Assembly (NCBI GenBank): GCA_033032175.1
Contig: CM065318.1
Coordinates: 13,764,001-13,828,000 of the forward strand
Length of the DNA stretch: 64,000 nucleotides
Direction of reading: 5' to 3'
Source of the DNA: Saturnia japonica
Taxonomy: Eukaryota; Arthropoda; Insecta; Lepidoptera; Saturniidae
Below, one piece after another: positions 10,840 through 21,729 of this stretch. A program made the position numbers and the translations under genes. The notes under the pieces are model-generated. The model saw only the letters and a list, made by a program, of their open reading frames with translations. It did no database searches and had not been told where the DNA came from. The first letter of the stretch is position 1. Every line of letters starts with the position of its first letter.

Positions 10840-12220
10840 AATTTACAATAATCCTTCTAATATTAATCACTTAATTCTGCAATAATATAGTTGACTGTCT
10901 AATTTATGATACCTAGAAAAAAACAACAGTAGTCCGCACGTGACTACTATCTACAATGTTTCAAAGATAACTTAGGACAAACTAATTTTACTATACAACT
11001 TAAATTATTATTACTTGTTTTTTATACTAATTGGAGTCATCTATTTTATACAAATTCTTTTTATTTCATTGGCCTGAGGCATGCTATTAATCCTTAATAT
11101 AATTATTAAGTCTTCCAGTGATGCACAAGAAATGTGTTTATAGGAGGTATAACATTAGAAGTTCGTATTCCCTTTACTCATTTTGGATTTATACTGCTAC
11201 GCGCAGACACCACAATATGTATTTACTTTTCAAATGGTTTTAAAATAAACAAGCAGGACAAGAAAATTAAAATATGTATTTCACTTCAAAGAGTAAACTG
11301 ATCAATGAATGATATGTATATTTAAAAAATATTAACTGACAACGGTTGGTAACAAAATCTTTGTAATTGTATCAAATAATTAAATACAGCATTTTCTGTT
11401 CATTTGACACAAGGTATCCGGCAACATTTATTCCTTACAATCTTACAATATAAATTATCGTAAAAAAATTATATATAGATCTTTTAGTTAAATGATTAGG
11501 TTCGATTTCCGACTAGTATATAATTTATTTTTTTAATGCATGAATGCAGTTGTTTTTATTATCTTTAAAATCGATGTCATGGTTCTTTAGAACTCAGAAC
11601 ATATTTCTCCATCTCTTAAAGTTTCAGCGATCCCTCACTAACCGTTCTCAGTGTTACACTGTGTATATAGTTGGATTTACATATTCACAAAACAAACTAT
11701 GCTATATACTGGCATACTATATTAACAATCCCTAATATTGAAATTCAACCAGCGACAATGAGTATTATTATATCACTTGCTGTCACTTTTCGTTGAGCAA
11801 CAATGTCAATATTTTAGGGGGTCTAAGTTCAGTGGCACTGGTCAATTTAGGATTCGCAGTATTAATTTATTTTATTTAATATATTAGTAACAGTTATTAT
11901 AAATATAGCTTTCTGCACTCCTTCTCCATATAAACTTTAACCATGCCAAATGTCACAGTCATCCGTGTACGCAATACGCTTAAAAACGGGTTCAAAGTTT
12001 TTGCTTCACGTATTAATTTATTGATGAAGTGATGATAATAATTTCTCGCTGGTAAGCTGTTCAATACATTTATGCGCATACTATTAAGTTGTGTATTTAT
12101 AGTACAACTGTGTTGACGGTGTGTCAAAAAACGTTTCATGTAGATTAATTGCATCTAACACACAGATTTAAGAAAAAGGCATATGGAGTCTGTCACAACA
12201 CGAAAAAGTCCCATATTATT
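10840..12220. other. AT-rich spacer, nothing recognised
   Basis: No supported gene. The minus-strand ORF at 11897-12154 (85 codons) has neither a signal peptide nor a recognisable domain. Confidence 0.35.
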
Positions 12221-12390
12221 CAAATGCGTCAGTTTTGAAAGAATATGTCATGCAATGTAAGCACCCCGTGTGCTTTAGTATTATTTTAAAATTATGCCAT
12301 CTGTGTGATATTACATTGTAAAAATTAAAAACAAAAACCCGGCAAAGTGCGAGTCGGACTCGGGCACCGAGGGTTCCGTAATTATACAGC
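12220..12390. repeat. Interspersed repeat fragments
   Basis: 12220-12325 is similar in inverted orientation to about 23080-23180 (shared CATGCAATGTAAGCACC). 12335-12380 (CCCGGCAAAGTGCGAGTCGG) resembles a repeat end that I recall as common in moth genomes; its family is not certain. Confidence 0.4.
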
Positions 12391-12668
12391 TACATTCACA
12401 AAAATAACATCGGCGTGCACTGAGTTTTTAGACACGATAGGAAGACAATTTTAAAAGCTATTTATTACCTTACCAAAAACAGTACATTTTGGTTTTGGAT
12501 CGTCGTCTTTTTGATTAAATAACTATGTAGGTAATTCAATTACCGTAATTGTCACCTCAAATTAATATCAATAGGCCATACATTGACTGATTTTATATAC
12601 ATATCAATTTCAATATATTCGAAATGGCCTTCCGGCATTGATTTATAAAACGATAATTGGTGGTGAAC

Positions 12669-12924
12669 TGCCTCATTAGCCTAGTGATCTGTAAGCGCGA
12701 CTGCTATGCTAGAGATTCTGGGTTCGATTCCCGGGTCGACCAAGTGTTATTGATCTTTTTCTATGAAATTCTCAGTAGCAGCTCGGAGTTTGACTTTGTG
12801 CTCGATTAATGGCAATAGGCTCATCCCCTATTACATGGGACCTAAAAACATACTCGGCGAACTGTGGGTGTACATTAGTACACATCTGCCTAACCCTTCG
12901 GGGATACAGGCGTGATGGTATGTT
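12669..12924 (+). mobile_element. tRNA-derived SINE (family S), full-length copy
   Basis: A tRNA-like head contains an A-box-like CTAGTGATCTGTAAGCG and a B box GGTTCGATTCC. The S-family body follows (CAGTAGCAGCTCGGAGTTTG, ATTACATGGGACCTA, ACTCGGCGAACTGTGGG) and ends at GCGTGATGGTATGTT. Other copies lie at 20470-20727, 28953-29205, 54318-54393, 55920-56172 and 60363-60637. The head cannot be a working tRNA gene because it runs into the body and carries mismatches. Confidence 0.85.
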
Positions 12925-13175
12925 AATTCAGAAGTCAATTCAGAGTTCAAATTTTACAAAAGCAAAGAAAAGAAGGTGATATCAGTATACGGGTCTAAAT
13001 GATACTATAAATACATTTGGGGATTTTTTTATGTTGTTTTATTAAATCTACACGTCTATCTATGTTTACCTTTAGTTTGTATTAATTACAAATCCGGAAT
13101 AAAACGACCTTTCACGATCACTTGTTTGTTTTTCATCGAAAGATGATTGTGAAACATATCATTTTTTATTTTATA

Positions 13176-14480
13176 CAAGTGTCCAGAAAAGGTATCGGGT
13201 ATTTGTTTTCGCGCCATATTCGAAACGGGGCGTCTAAAGGGTGCGGGGAGGGGTTCGTGGCGTCCGCCATTTTGTGGAATTTTAGTCACGATGGAACAGT
13301 ACTCGGGGGACGCATCGCGCATTTTGCGTACGAGCGTATTATCGTAATGGTGGTTCAATAGTGACTGCTCAACGTCTCTATCGTGCGGAATATCGTACAC
13401 GCCACGCGCCAAGTGACGATAGCGTTAGGAAATGGATCAGGATGTTCGAGAATACAGGTGCGACAGTTAAAATTCAAAACTCTGGTCGTCCTCGTTCAGT
13501 TCGCGATGAAGAAACAATTGAAAAAGTTGAGGCGTTGAGGCGTTCGTAAAAATCCGTCTTTATCCATCCGAAAGCGAAGCCAAGCGTTGAACATCAAAAA
13601 ATCGTCTTTACATTCGATTTTAAAGAAAGACTTACATCTAAAAGCATATAAAATTCAATTGGTTCAAGAATTGAAGAATACGGACTATGCTAATCGACTG
13701 AATTTTGCGAACGAAATGCTGCAGCGATTTAACAACTTTAACAACATACTGTTCAGTGACGAAGCAAATTTTCACCTGAATGGTCATGTTAATAAGCAGA
13801 ATTGTCGGTACTGGGCAGTGGAGAATCCGAGACGAAAGCATGAACGACCCCTGCATAGCCCAAAGGTCGTTGTTTGGGCCGCTATGTCTGCTAAAGGCAT
13901 AATTGGTCCTTATTTTCATGAAGATCAACGAGGCCGAGCAATTAATGTGAATAGTGACCGTTATTGCGATATGTTGCGAAATTTTTTGGTCCCAGAGTTG
14001 CAGGAGTTTGCAGGTTTGAAATCAAGAACGTGGTTCCAGCAAGATGGGGCCACTTGCCATACCTCAAATGACTCAATGGAAGTTGTTAACGAATTATTCC
14101 CTAATAAAGTCATTTCGCGAAGGGGTAACATCAACTGGCCTCCCAGAAGCCCCGACCTTAGCCCGCTTGACTATTTTGCATGGGGATACCTTAAAAGTAA
14201 GGTTTATCAAAACAATCCGACGAATCTAACCCAGTTAAAGCAAAACATCAGGTCAGAAATGGCAGCAATATCGATAGCTGTGTCAACGTGTTATCGCCAA
14301 TCTTCGTTTCCGTTTAGAAGAGTGCCAGCAACGTAACGGTCATCATTTGGATAACATCATCTTTTCCAAATAATTCTCCAATTCATATGCTAATAATAAA
14401 CAATAAACTTTTTTATTGCATACAAATAATTTTTGTTTCATTGAACTTACAAATACCCGATACCCTTTCTGGACACCTTG
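13176..14480 (+). mobile_element. Mariner-type transposon, DD41D (rosa-like) group
   Basis: 1305 bp between TA dinucleotides (13174-13175 and 14481-14482). The terminal inverted repeats share TGTCCAGAAA and GGTATCGGGTATTTG, with small differences between the ends. The transposase inside is broken, so the copy is non-autonomous. It lies between the divergent genes B and C. Confidence 0.88.
13290..14373 (+). pseudogene. Mariner transposase, DD41D, with three frameshifts
   Basis: The N-terminal helix-turn-helix part (RNGGSIVTAQRLYR, DDSVRKWIRMFENTG) is followed by the catalytic domain with FSDEANFHLNG (first Asp), WFQQDGATCHT (second Asp) and PPRSPDLSPLDYF (third Asp). I count 41 residues between the second and third Asp, the spacing of the rosa/DD41D group. 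The frame shifts near 13300, near 13540 (where one frame stops at ALRRS) and near 14285. After the last shift the expected end (LEECQQRNGHHLD) is in another frame, closing at 14373. All three catalytic Asp codons survive, but no full protein can be made. Confidence 0.85.
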
Positions 14481-14482
14481 TA

Positions 14483-14740
14483 TATCAAGAGACACGGTAG
14501 TGTGTCCGCCAAGTTCGAAACGAGCGACACCGACCACTGTCTATATACTTACACGAACCATTGCGAGCTACTTTCGACCCCTGGAGATTACCCGAAACAA
14601 ACATTCAGACAAGAGTTTTATAAATTGTTTTTTTTTTTATAGCTTTCATTTGCATTTAGTAAAAAGCTGTTATTTTGACATTACAAACAGACACTTCAAT
14701 TTTATTTGTATAGAAGATTTTTTGTACCTACAATTTTCTT
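14483..14740 (-). repeat. Partial copy of repeat R
   Basis: About 14580-14720 contains GCATTTAGTAAAAAGCTGTT and TTTTGACATTACAAA, also found at 60650-60720 next to another R copy. The mariner may have inserted into or beside it. Confidence 0.45.
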
Positions 14741-17700
14741 AGGGAACCTGAATCTAGACGCTAATTATGTTTAAGATAATTGTTCCATATGTTATGTAAC
14801 CTGGTATGTTATAATAGATAACTTTTCATCTCACAATGATAGAAATGAAAGTAATATTTGAGACATATCATAAAAGTGAAAAGGATACTAAAACACATTG
14901 AAAAATGATTGTTCTTTCCTAATGGACGGCTAATGGGTTAATTATCGGTCATTCAAATTTTACAAATGAAGTGTCAAAATAATGTACGTTGTAAAGTTTA
15001 TTGCAACGCAAAACTGAGTTAATAACGTCTTTGACAGATTGAAAATTAGTTTTATTATGTCGTTTTACTAGTCGTTCTAATAGATGTTCTTGCAATGCAG
15101 ATAATGGAGGATAAAAGTTATAATGGCAACATTACGTCTTAATGGAAGTTTCTTGCAAGTGACTGTCACTCATCAAAATCCTAAACCACTTCTAGGTGAC
15201 AAAACTTGAAGTATGGCATCCAGGTAGATCATCTACCTTATACCAAGTATTCAAGAGAAATAATCAATAATCTTTAAAAAATACAGTTTTAATCGAATAA
15301 ACATTCTATTGTTAATTAAACTAAATGTCGTAATTATTTAATCCAAATTTTCTTTGCTACTTTTGCCTGAAAAAATAAACGGTTGTTTCGTCTTTCTGTA
15401 ACAAAAAAAAGTTGGCAATTTTTAATAAAAAGGAAATTAAATTCAATGGTTTTGAAGAGTTCCTTTGTGTATCTTCGAATTTGAAGATCCAATGACAATG
15501 AAATTAAAATAAGACCGCTCTTGAGGTATCCGGTATCCAAAAAAAAAGAATCGTCCAAATTGGTTCATAAAAAAGCAGTTATACTGAACATCCATAGAAA
15601 AAAAAACTTAATAATACTAAAACTTTTATATAATAAACATTCGAATTAAGTAACCTCCCCGTCTTTAAATGAAGGCAGAAAAAATATTAAAAAAAAAACT
15701 GATCTCGCGACGTAGTGTTTCGGACAAAAGACTTTTCGCAGTTCTGTAACAAATATTATAAATGTAGCTTATCTAAATAAACTTTATCTCCATAATTGAA
15801 CAAAATCTAAATACTATTGTTATGAAACAATATGAATTTATCTCTCGATGTATTTTGACATTTTTAAGTAATATTACACGTCATGCTTAAGAATTGTCTA
15901 CTGAAACCCATATTAAACTGTATTTTAATTTAAATTTTTTATTTAATACTATTTTCACTATAAATAAATAAATTATTATTGTTATTAAATTAATAATAAT
16001 TTATTGACGGCCTTTTTTTTATCACATCAGTGACAGACGGCAGTTATCTTGTCACCAATAGATGGCATTGTGTAGTTTTTCAAAATAATGATATCCAAAC
16101 AAAAGCATAAAAGGGGCCAAGTTCGGGAGAGGCGACGTTCGAAGTAATAGTCACGTTGAATATCCGTTTTTTAATGTAATTACAAAACAATTAGTTGTTA
16201 ATTTGTGTCAAATTGTACGAACGAGGAGAGAAGGCAATATCTAAAATTATCGAAGATATTAATAATGATACCACTTACAATCGATAGATGGTGCTGATTT
16301 TTAATTTAAGATTTCAAATAATTTTTTTTTAATACTATAAATACAAATTTACAGTTTTCGGATCTTTTCCTTTACTTGAACCACAAGACACTGCTTCTTG
16401 AGAAATTTTATGATTTTAGGTCAACTGGAAATACCCTATAGCTTTTTTTTATCCCCTTTGAAATTGTTAAAGAATAAGACATAAACAGCCGTATCTTTTG
16501 ATTTCGTTGACTTAGAAATTTGTTTTTTTTCACAGCTTCAAGGGATTGCAGACCTGAGTTTTTGATATTAATTCCAACTTGATACATTTACGTGCTCCTG
16601 AGAAAAAGGGTCTTGACATACAAACGGACAACGAAGCGATCCTATAAGAGTTCCTTTTTCCTTTTGGGGAACGCAACCTTAAAAAAGGAAGATTCGAGTT
16701 TCTTTTCATTGGCGACAAAGAATAGTTTGATATTACTTTCCGTGTTATTTTGTTATTGAAAATAAAATTACAAAAATGTTGCTAGGTTACAATGAAATAT
16801 TTTCCTGCAATTTATAGTAAAATATAATATGTATATAGAGCATTGAAAGATCATTTTATTTACAACCTGATTACAAAACTAGGTTAAAATTTGTTACGTA
16901 ATAGTTTGTTTGATAAATATCAGCAAGCACTGAAAGAAATAGCAAGCACGATGTGGTTTCAAGATAAAAATTATAGAGAACCCTAAGCAATTTAGGCTTA
17001 GGTAAAAATTTAAAAGATTACAGCCAAAAATTACAAACACTTACGACATCGGAATCATTAGGGATATGTAGGATAAGTTAAAACAAAAGACATGAAGTGA
17101 ACCAAGAAATATTCATTGATAATAATAAAATCAAGATGGCAGATATACGTTTACGTGAAAATTCGTATGTAAAGGTGCTTGGGCCCTTTATTTCAAGTAA
17201 AAACACTTGTATGATGACGGATGATGGATTAACGACTACACTGTTGGAGTCGTAAAAAATAGTTAAATTTATTTGTCCTGCCCTGGCAACTTTATTCAAA
17301 CGATCGCACATATTGTTATCGGGTTGTCAAGGATACAGAGAGCTAAATGCATGTGTCGCATTCGTTGTTGCTCAAGGCTCCATCTGCCTCTTTCTCAAAT
17401 CTGTGATCTGAAATAAAATAAGCTAGTTAAAATTTAAAATTCCGAACACTCGCTGACCAATATAAATAAATGTATGACAATGAAACAAATAAATGTTATG
17501 TATAAAAACATAATTAATAAAGTAAGGCCTGATTTTTAAATCAACAGATAATTTAAATGGATGAATAATTTTGACGTTTCGACAGATAACGTATGGAAAG
17601 CGGTCAAATTTTAAAAATTATTCCTCATATAAAGTTTTCTGTTGATGGAAAAATAGGCCTAAATTAGGTAAATAAAAACGTAGAAATATTGTGTAATGAT

Positions 17701-17810
17701 TTGCCATACACTATTCAGCGTCCATGTATTCGGATAATTACCATATAAGAACAAAATGTACCGACATACTTGATGCAAATGTATAAATAAATAAAATAAT
17801 ATTTACTGCA
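14741..17810. other. AT-rich spacer with minor repeats
   Basis: No gene seen over about 3 kb. 16737-16827 is similar, inverted, to 22935-23010 (shared GTTACAATGAAATATTTTCC). 16075-16160 has a TATA-like GCATAAAAGG followed by a GC-richer stretch, which could be an old LTR or promoter fragment, but I cannot support it. The minus-strand ORFs here have no recognisable features. Confidence 0.35.
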
Positions 17811-17821
17811 GCCTTACAAGT

Positions 17822-17887
17822 CCGGTGACGCTGTAAAAGCCGCAGCGGCTTCAGGGCCCCTATGGCTAACAGTGTAGTCAGATCTAA
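17822..17887 (+). mobile_element. LINE-L 3' terminal fragment
   Basis: A short tail copy: CCGGTGACGCTGTAAAAGCC, CAGGGCCCCTATGGCTAACAG and a following A-run. Confidence 0.6.
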
Positions 17888-18280
17888 AAAAAAATTACTG
17901 CGGCCTGGTAATAAGTAAGTAGATACGTATGTTCATATTTTGTGTACGTACAAAGTTCCCAACTCCAATCTCCATCTTATTTTGAATTTTCTCTTCGAGG
18001 CTATTATTTTGAAGCCCCCCGAACCAGTCGCCAAGAATGGGACCATAAAGGCCTCTCTGTTCGCCCCTAATTCATGTAATGAAAGTCAGATTAGTAAATA
18101 TTATAGAAAATTATCTAGTTTTTTGCGCATTACATAACAACTATCGTATGCCAAAATGAAATGATTAGCAAACTGTAACCATCATAAATCACAATTAGCT
18201 TCCTCATATATTATCGAGTCATTAATCATCGGATCTTTAATCCACTGAAATGGATTAAATAAAAATAAGAAATGTTTGAG

Positions 18281-18325
18281 TTATCTAAAAAAGTTTTCTA
18301 TAGAGATAATATTTTTCATATAAAA
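18281..18325 (+). promoter_or_regulatory. Gene C promoter: two GATA sites and TATA box
   Basis: TTATCT (AGATAA on minus) lies at 18281-18286 and AGATAA at 18304-18309. TATAAAA follows at 18319-18325, 9 bp after the proximal site. The arrangement is as in genes A, B, D, E, G and H. Confidence 0.62.
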
Positions 18326-18349
18326 CACAGGAAATTTATCAAAATAATC

Positions 18350-18451
18350 ACACTCTGTAATACGCAAGTAAACTAAAAGGTAAACGGAGTTCCTATATAT
18401 ATTAATACATAGATATATTTATTTATTTACCTCATTTAAATTTTTTTTTAG
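18350..18451 (+). other. Gene C exon 1 and 5'UTR intron
   Basis: Exon 1 runs from about 18350 to 18379 and ends AAAAG|GTAAAC. The intron is 18380-18451 (72 nt) and ends in a T-run and AG, 5 nt (TAAAC) before the ATG. Confidence 0.6.
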
Positions 18452-18456
18452 TAAAC

Positions 18457-20196
18457 ATGAAATTCTTCGTGACTTTCGCCGTTCTGGTCGCCGTTGCCGT
18501 GGCTCTACCTACTCAACGCAGCCTTGTCGCACCTGGCATCGCTGGTCCCGCTCCCGTCCTTGTGGAGCACGAACCCATTGCTGTCGGACCCGCCATCTTG
18601 GAATTTGAACCAATCGCTGTTGGCCCTGCAATCGTTGACTCTTTTGAACCCATCGCAGTTGGCCCTGCCATCGTCGACTCTTTCGAACCCATCGCAGTTG
18701 GCCCTGCTATAGTCGACTCTTTCGAACCCATCGCAGTTGGCCCTGCTATTATCGACTCTTTCGAACCCATCGCAGTTGGCCCTGCTATAGTCGACTCTTT
18801 CGAACCCATCGCAGTTGGACCTGCAATCGTCGACTCTTTTGAACCCATCGCAGTTGGGCCTGCAATCGTCGACTCTTTCGAACCCATCGCAGTTGGCCCT
18901 GCTATAGTCGACTCTTTCGAACCCATCGCAGTTGGACCTGCAATCGTCGACTCTTTTGAACCCATCGCAGTTGGGCCTGCAATCGTCGACTCTTTCGAAC
19001 CCATCGCAGTTGGCCCTGCTATAGTCGACTCTTTCGAACCCATCGCAGTTGGCCCTGCTATAGTCGACTCTTTCGAACCCATCGCAGTTGGACCTGCTAT
19101 AGTCGACTCTTTCGAACCCATCGCAGTTGGACCTGCAATCGTCGACTCTTTTGAACCCATCGCAGTTGGGCCTGCAATCGTCGACTCTTTCGAACCCATC
19201 GCAGTTGGCCCTGCTATAGTCGACTCTTTCGAACCCATTGCAGTTGGACCTGCAATCGTCGACTCTTTTGAACCCATCGCAGTTGGGCCTGCAATCGTCG
19301 ACTCTTTCGAACCCATCGCAGTTGGCCCAGCTATAGTCGACTCTTTCGAACCCATCGCAGTTGGACCTGCAATCGTCGACTCTTTTGAACCCATCGCAGT
19401 TGGGCCTGCAATCGTCGACTCTTTCGAACCCATCGCAGTTGGCCCTGCTATAGTCGACTCTTTCGAACCCATCGCAGTTGGCCCTGCTATAGTCGACTCT
19501 TTCGAACCCATCGCAGTTGGACCTGCTATAGTCGACTCTTTCGAACCCATCGCAGTTGGACCTGCAATCGTCGACTCTTTTGAACCCATCGCAGTTGGGC
19601 CTGCAATCGTCGACTCTTTCGAACCCATCGCAGTTGGCCCTGCTATAGTCGACTCTTTCGAACCCATTGCAGTTGGACCTGCAATCGTCGACTCTTTTGA
19701 ACCCATCGCAGTTGGGCCTGCAATCGTCGACTCTTTCGAACCCATCGCAGTTGGCCCTGCTATAGTCGACTCTTTCGAACCCATCGCAGTTGGCCCTGCC
19801 ATCGTCGATTCATATGAACCTATTTCTGTTGGACCCGCAATCGTCGATTTCGACCCCACTCCCATTGAAGCATCTCCCGTCATCGTCGCTCCCAGCCCCG
19901 TCGCCACACCTGAGAGCACTCCATTGGTTCAGATTATCGTGAACGTCAATGCTGCCAGCTCCAACCCTATTGGTGCTGCCCCCGCCGTCGTCCCAGAGCT
20001 AGTGCAACCAGAGCCCGTCCAGATTGTGGACCAGGCCCCTGTCGCCCCTGAGTCAGTTATCATCGTCGACCAGACTCCTATCGCCCCTGAACCTGTGATC
20101 ATCGTGGACCAGGCTCCTATCGCCGTGGAGCCCGTTATCATCGGCACCCCCGTGCTCCCCTCCCCTGCCGTCGTGCTCCCCGAGACTCTCAACTAA
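18457..20196 (+). CDS. Gene C: secreted protein with 33 tandem VGPAIV repeats
   Basis: 579 residues. The signal peptide MKFFVTFAVLVAVAVA is followed by LPTQRSLVAPGIAGPAP. Residues about 39-466 are a tandem array: one 12-residue first unit, 31 units of 13 residues (E-P-I-A-V-G-P-A-I-V-D-S-F) and a final variant with Ser and Phe-Asp. The C-terminal 113 residues closely match gene B: PLVQIIVNVN, three D-Q-x-P-I-type units and the ending VIIGTPVLPSPAVVLPETLN. AATAAA lies at 20250-20255. The start is fixed by the acceptor 5 nt upstream. Units differ almost only at third codon positions, and a 429-bp block is duplicated. Function is unknown; an extended extracellular structural protein would fit the composition. 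Repeat number is likely to vary between individuals and to be hard to assemble. Confidence 0.9.
   Translation: MKFFVTFAVLVAVAVALPTQRSLVAPGIAGPAPVLVEHEPIAVGPAILEFEPIAVGPAIVDSFEPIAVGPAIVDSFEPIAVGPAIVDSFEPIAVGPAIIDSFEPIAVGPAIVDSFEPIAVGPAIVDSFEPIAVGPAIVDSFEPIAVGPAIVDSFEPIAVGPAIVDSFEPIAVGPAIVDSFEPIAVGPAIVDSFEPIAVGPAIVDSFEPIAVGPAIVDSFEPIAVGPAIVDSFEPIAVGPAIVDSFEPIAVGPAIVDSFEPIAVGPAIVDSFEPIAVGPAIVDSFEPIAVGPAIVDSFEPIAVGPAIVDSFEPIAVGPAIVDSFEPIAVGPAIVDSFEPIAVGPAIVDSFEPIAVGPAIVDSFEPIAVGPAIVDSFEPIAVGPAIVDSFEPIAVGPAIVDSFEPIAVGPAIVDSFEPIAVGPAIVDSFEPIAVGPAIVDSFEPIAVGPAIVDSYEPISVGPAIVDFDPTPIEASPVIVAPSPVATPESTPLVQIIVNVNAASSNPIGAAPAVVPELVQPEPVQIVDQAPVAPESVIIVDQTPIAPEPVIIVDQAPIAVEPVIIGTPVLPSPAVVLPETLN
18574..19854 (+). 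repeat. 39-bp coding tandem array with 429-bp higher-order duplication
   Basis: Units of 39 bp start at 18622 and fall into types by silent codon choice. The 11-unit block 18895-19323 is followed by a second copy at 19324-19752. I see one difference between the blocks (t at 18900, a at 19329). Most units carry GTCGAC and TTCGAA. Confidence 0.9.
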
Positions 20197-20255
20197 ATGC
20201 GTAATTAAAATGACTTTAAGCTCAAATAGGCTTAGGTAACTTACACACAAATAAA

Positions 20256-20466
20256 ATCACAATTATTTCCAATATTGAATTATCGTCTATAAAACAACAA
20301 TAATGTTCAATAATAATCTGTTTCTGTAATAAGTTTTTTATTTAATTCACATTTTCAACTTTGCAAGTACCTTACGTATCTATTTATTTGCAACTATCTA
20401 TCTATCTATTAAGTGAGCAATTTTTGTTTATGTCACAAGATAATTGTACGAACCCTTACTTTGTAA
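20256..20466. other. 3' flank of gene C
   Basis: AT-rich sequence after the poly-A signal, with nothing recognised. Confidence 0.4.
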
Positions 20467-20469
20467 ACA

Positions 20470-20727
20470 TAACATATCGCCTGTATTCCTCGAATGGTTA
20501 GGCAGAGGTGTACTAATGTACACCCACAGTTCGCCGAGTATGTTTTATTTTAGGGCCCATGTAATAGGGGGCGAGCCTATTGCCATTAAACGGGCACAAA
20601 GCCAAACTCCGAGCTGCTACTGAGAATTTCATAGGTAACACCCAATAACACTTTGCTCGACCTGGGAATCGAACCCAGGACCTCGAGCATAGCAGTCACG
20701 CTCACAACCACTAGGCTAATGAGGCAG
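20470..20727 (-). mobile_element. SINE family S, minus orientation
   Basis: Inverted copy with the B box (GGAATCGAACCC), the body blocks and the head ending CTAATGAGGCAG. TAAACA occurs just outside both ends and may be part of a target duplication. Confidence 0.82.
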
Positions 20728-20943
20728 TAAACAACCTAAATAAACAATCGGTAGACTGTGAACGCACACTTATTTTGAAAATTTAGGGTTAAGTCTATCC
20801 AAAAGTATATATACCAAACTATCTAGTTAGGTAGATCCAATTATGAGAAAGAGGTCAAACGTCGAATCAAACTCGGCTGGGCAGCATTTAGGAAGTTACG
20901 TAACATCTTCTCGTCCAAGATATCGCAGTTTCAACCTTATGTT

Positions 20944-21347
20944 TTTTTCTGACTGACTATACTGTTAGCCTTAGGGGCCCTGGAGCCTCTGACGGCTTTT
21001 ACAGCTTCACCGGAGTTAGGGACGAGCGCTTAGGGCACTCAGCCGCGAAAGTTTTGAACAACTTGCGCAAGGGTGCCAAAGTGGCCGGACCTCGGCTTGG
21101 GCGGTTGTCAAGATAGCAAATAAGTCGCGATCTGACTAAATCCCTATCCGTAAATTCGAGCTAGCTAACATATACACATATGCATATTTCCCTACTCCTG
21201 GGAGGAAGGAAAAAGAGGTGTGCACGTATGTATGTACATATGTGTGTAATGATTGAATGTGGGTAGCTAAGTGTTTCACGTATAGTGTCACTTGTATCGC
21301 GCGGGCGGCTGTCTGACTCAAGGATTTCACACCGAGAAACGGACCTA
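20944..21347 (-). mobile_element. LINE-L 3'UTR copy
   Basis: Runs from a T-run and CTGACTATACTGTTAGCC through GGCACTCAGCCGCG look-alikes and GGTCCGTT-type blocks to CACACCGAGAAACGGACCT. It has no coding part. Confidence 0.75.
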
Positions 21348-21354
21348 AAAACAA

Positions 21355-21435
21355 TTAGTTTCGAAGTGAGGATTCGAACCTAGAACTTTGGAAAATAGTA
21401 GTCACGCTTACGACCGCTAGGCTACGAGGTGGTTT
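21355..21435 (-). repeat. tRNA-like SINE head fragment
   Basis: On minus, a B-box-like GGTTCGAATCC and an A-box-like TAGCGGTCGTAAGCG with no usual S-family body. It is not a functional tRNA by eye: the anticodon arm and acceptor pairing are not convincing. Confidence 0.5.
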
Positions 21436-21467
21436 TCAACCAATGTGTGTTGCCAGTAATAAAAATG

Positions 21468-21725
21468 GTACTGAGACGTGGTCGCTAATTATGGGCCTCA
21501 TAAGTAAGCACAAAGTCACTGAAAGGGCAATAGAGAGAGCTACTCTCGGAGTTTCTCTAGAAATTAGGAGATCCCCAGGAGAACTAAGTCACTTAGATAG
21601 CCCTAAGAATAGCTAGACTTAAGTAGCAGTGGGCAGGCCACGTAGCTCGTGGAATGGATGGCCGATGGGGTCAAATGAGTTCCCGAGTGGCAGCCACGTA
21701 CCGGAAGAGCGAGCGTATGATGTGA
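21468..21725 (+). pseudogene. LINE ORF2 C-terminal remnant
   Basis: Broken frames read TETWSLIMGLISKHKVTERA and ATLGVSLEIR, then a W-P-M-G-S piece, as in the C-terminus of RTE-type LINE ORF2. It has several stops and shifts and no catalytic region. Confidence 0.55.
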
Positions 21726-21729
21726 CTCC

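Noticed and set aside
11897..12154. 85-codon minus-strand ORF
   Set aside because: No signal peptide, domain or splice context seen.
16075..16330. Possible solo LTR with TATA-like GCATAAAAGG
   Set aside because: No matching second copy, no clear TG...CA ends and no target duplication found.
18574..19854. CRISPR-like array
   Set aside because: The 39-bp units are contiguous coding repeats without spacers, in an insect genome.
18513..19919. 468-codon open frame antisense to gene C
   Set aside because: It mirrors the 39-bp array: a repeat length divisible by three keeps any stop-free frame open. It has no signal peptide, acceptor or promoter of its own.
20640..20727. tRNA-like sequences (also at 12669, 21355, 28953, 55920 and 60560)
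   Set aside because: They have A and B boxes but continue into SINE bodies, and acceptor-stem pairing is not convincing. They are SINE heads, not tRNA genes.
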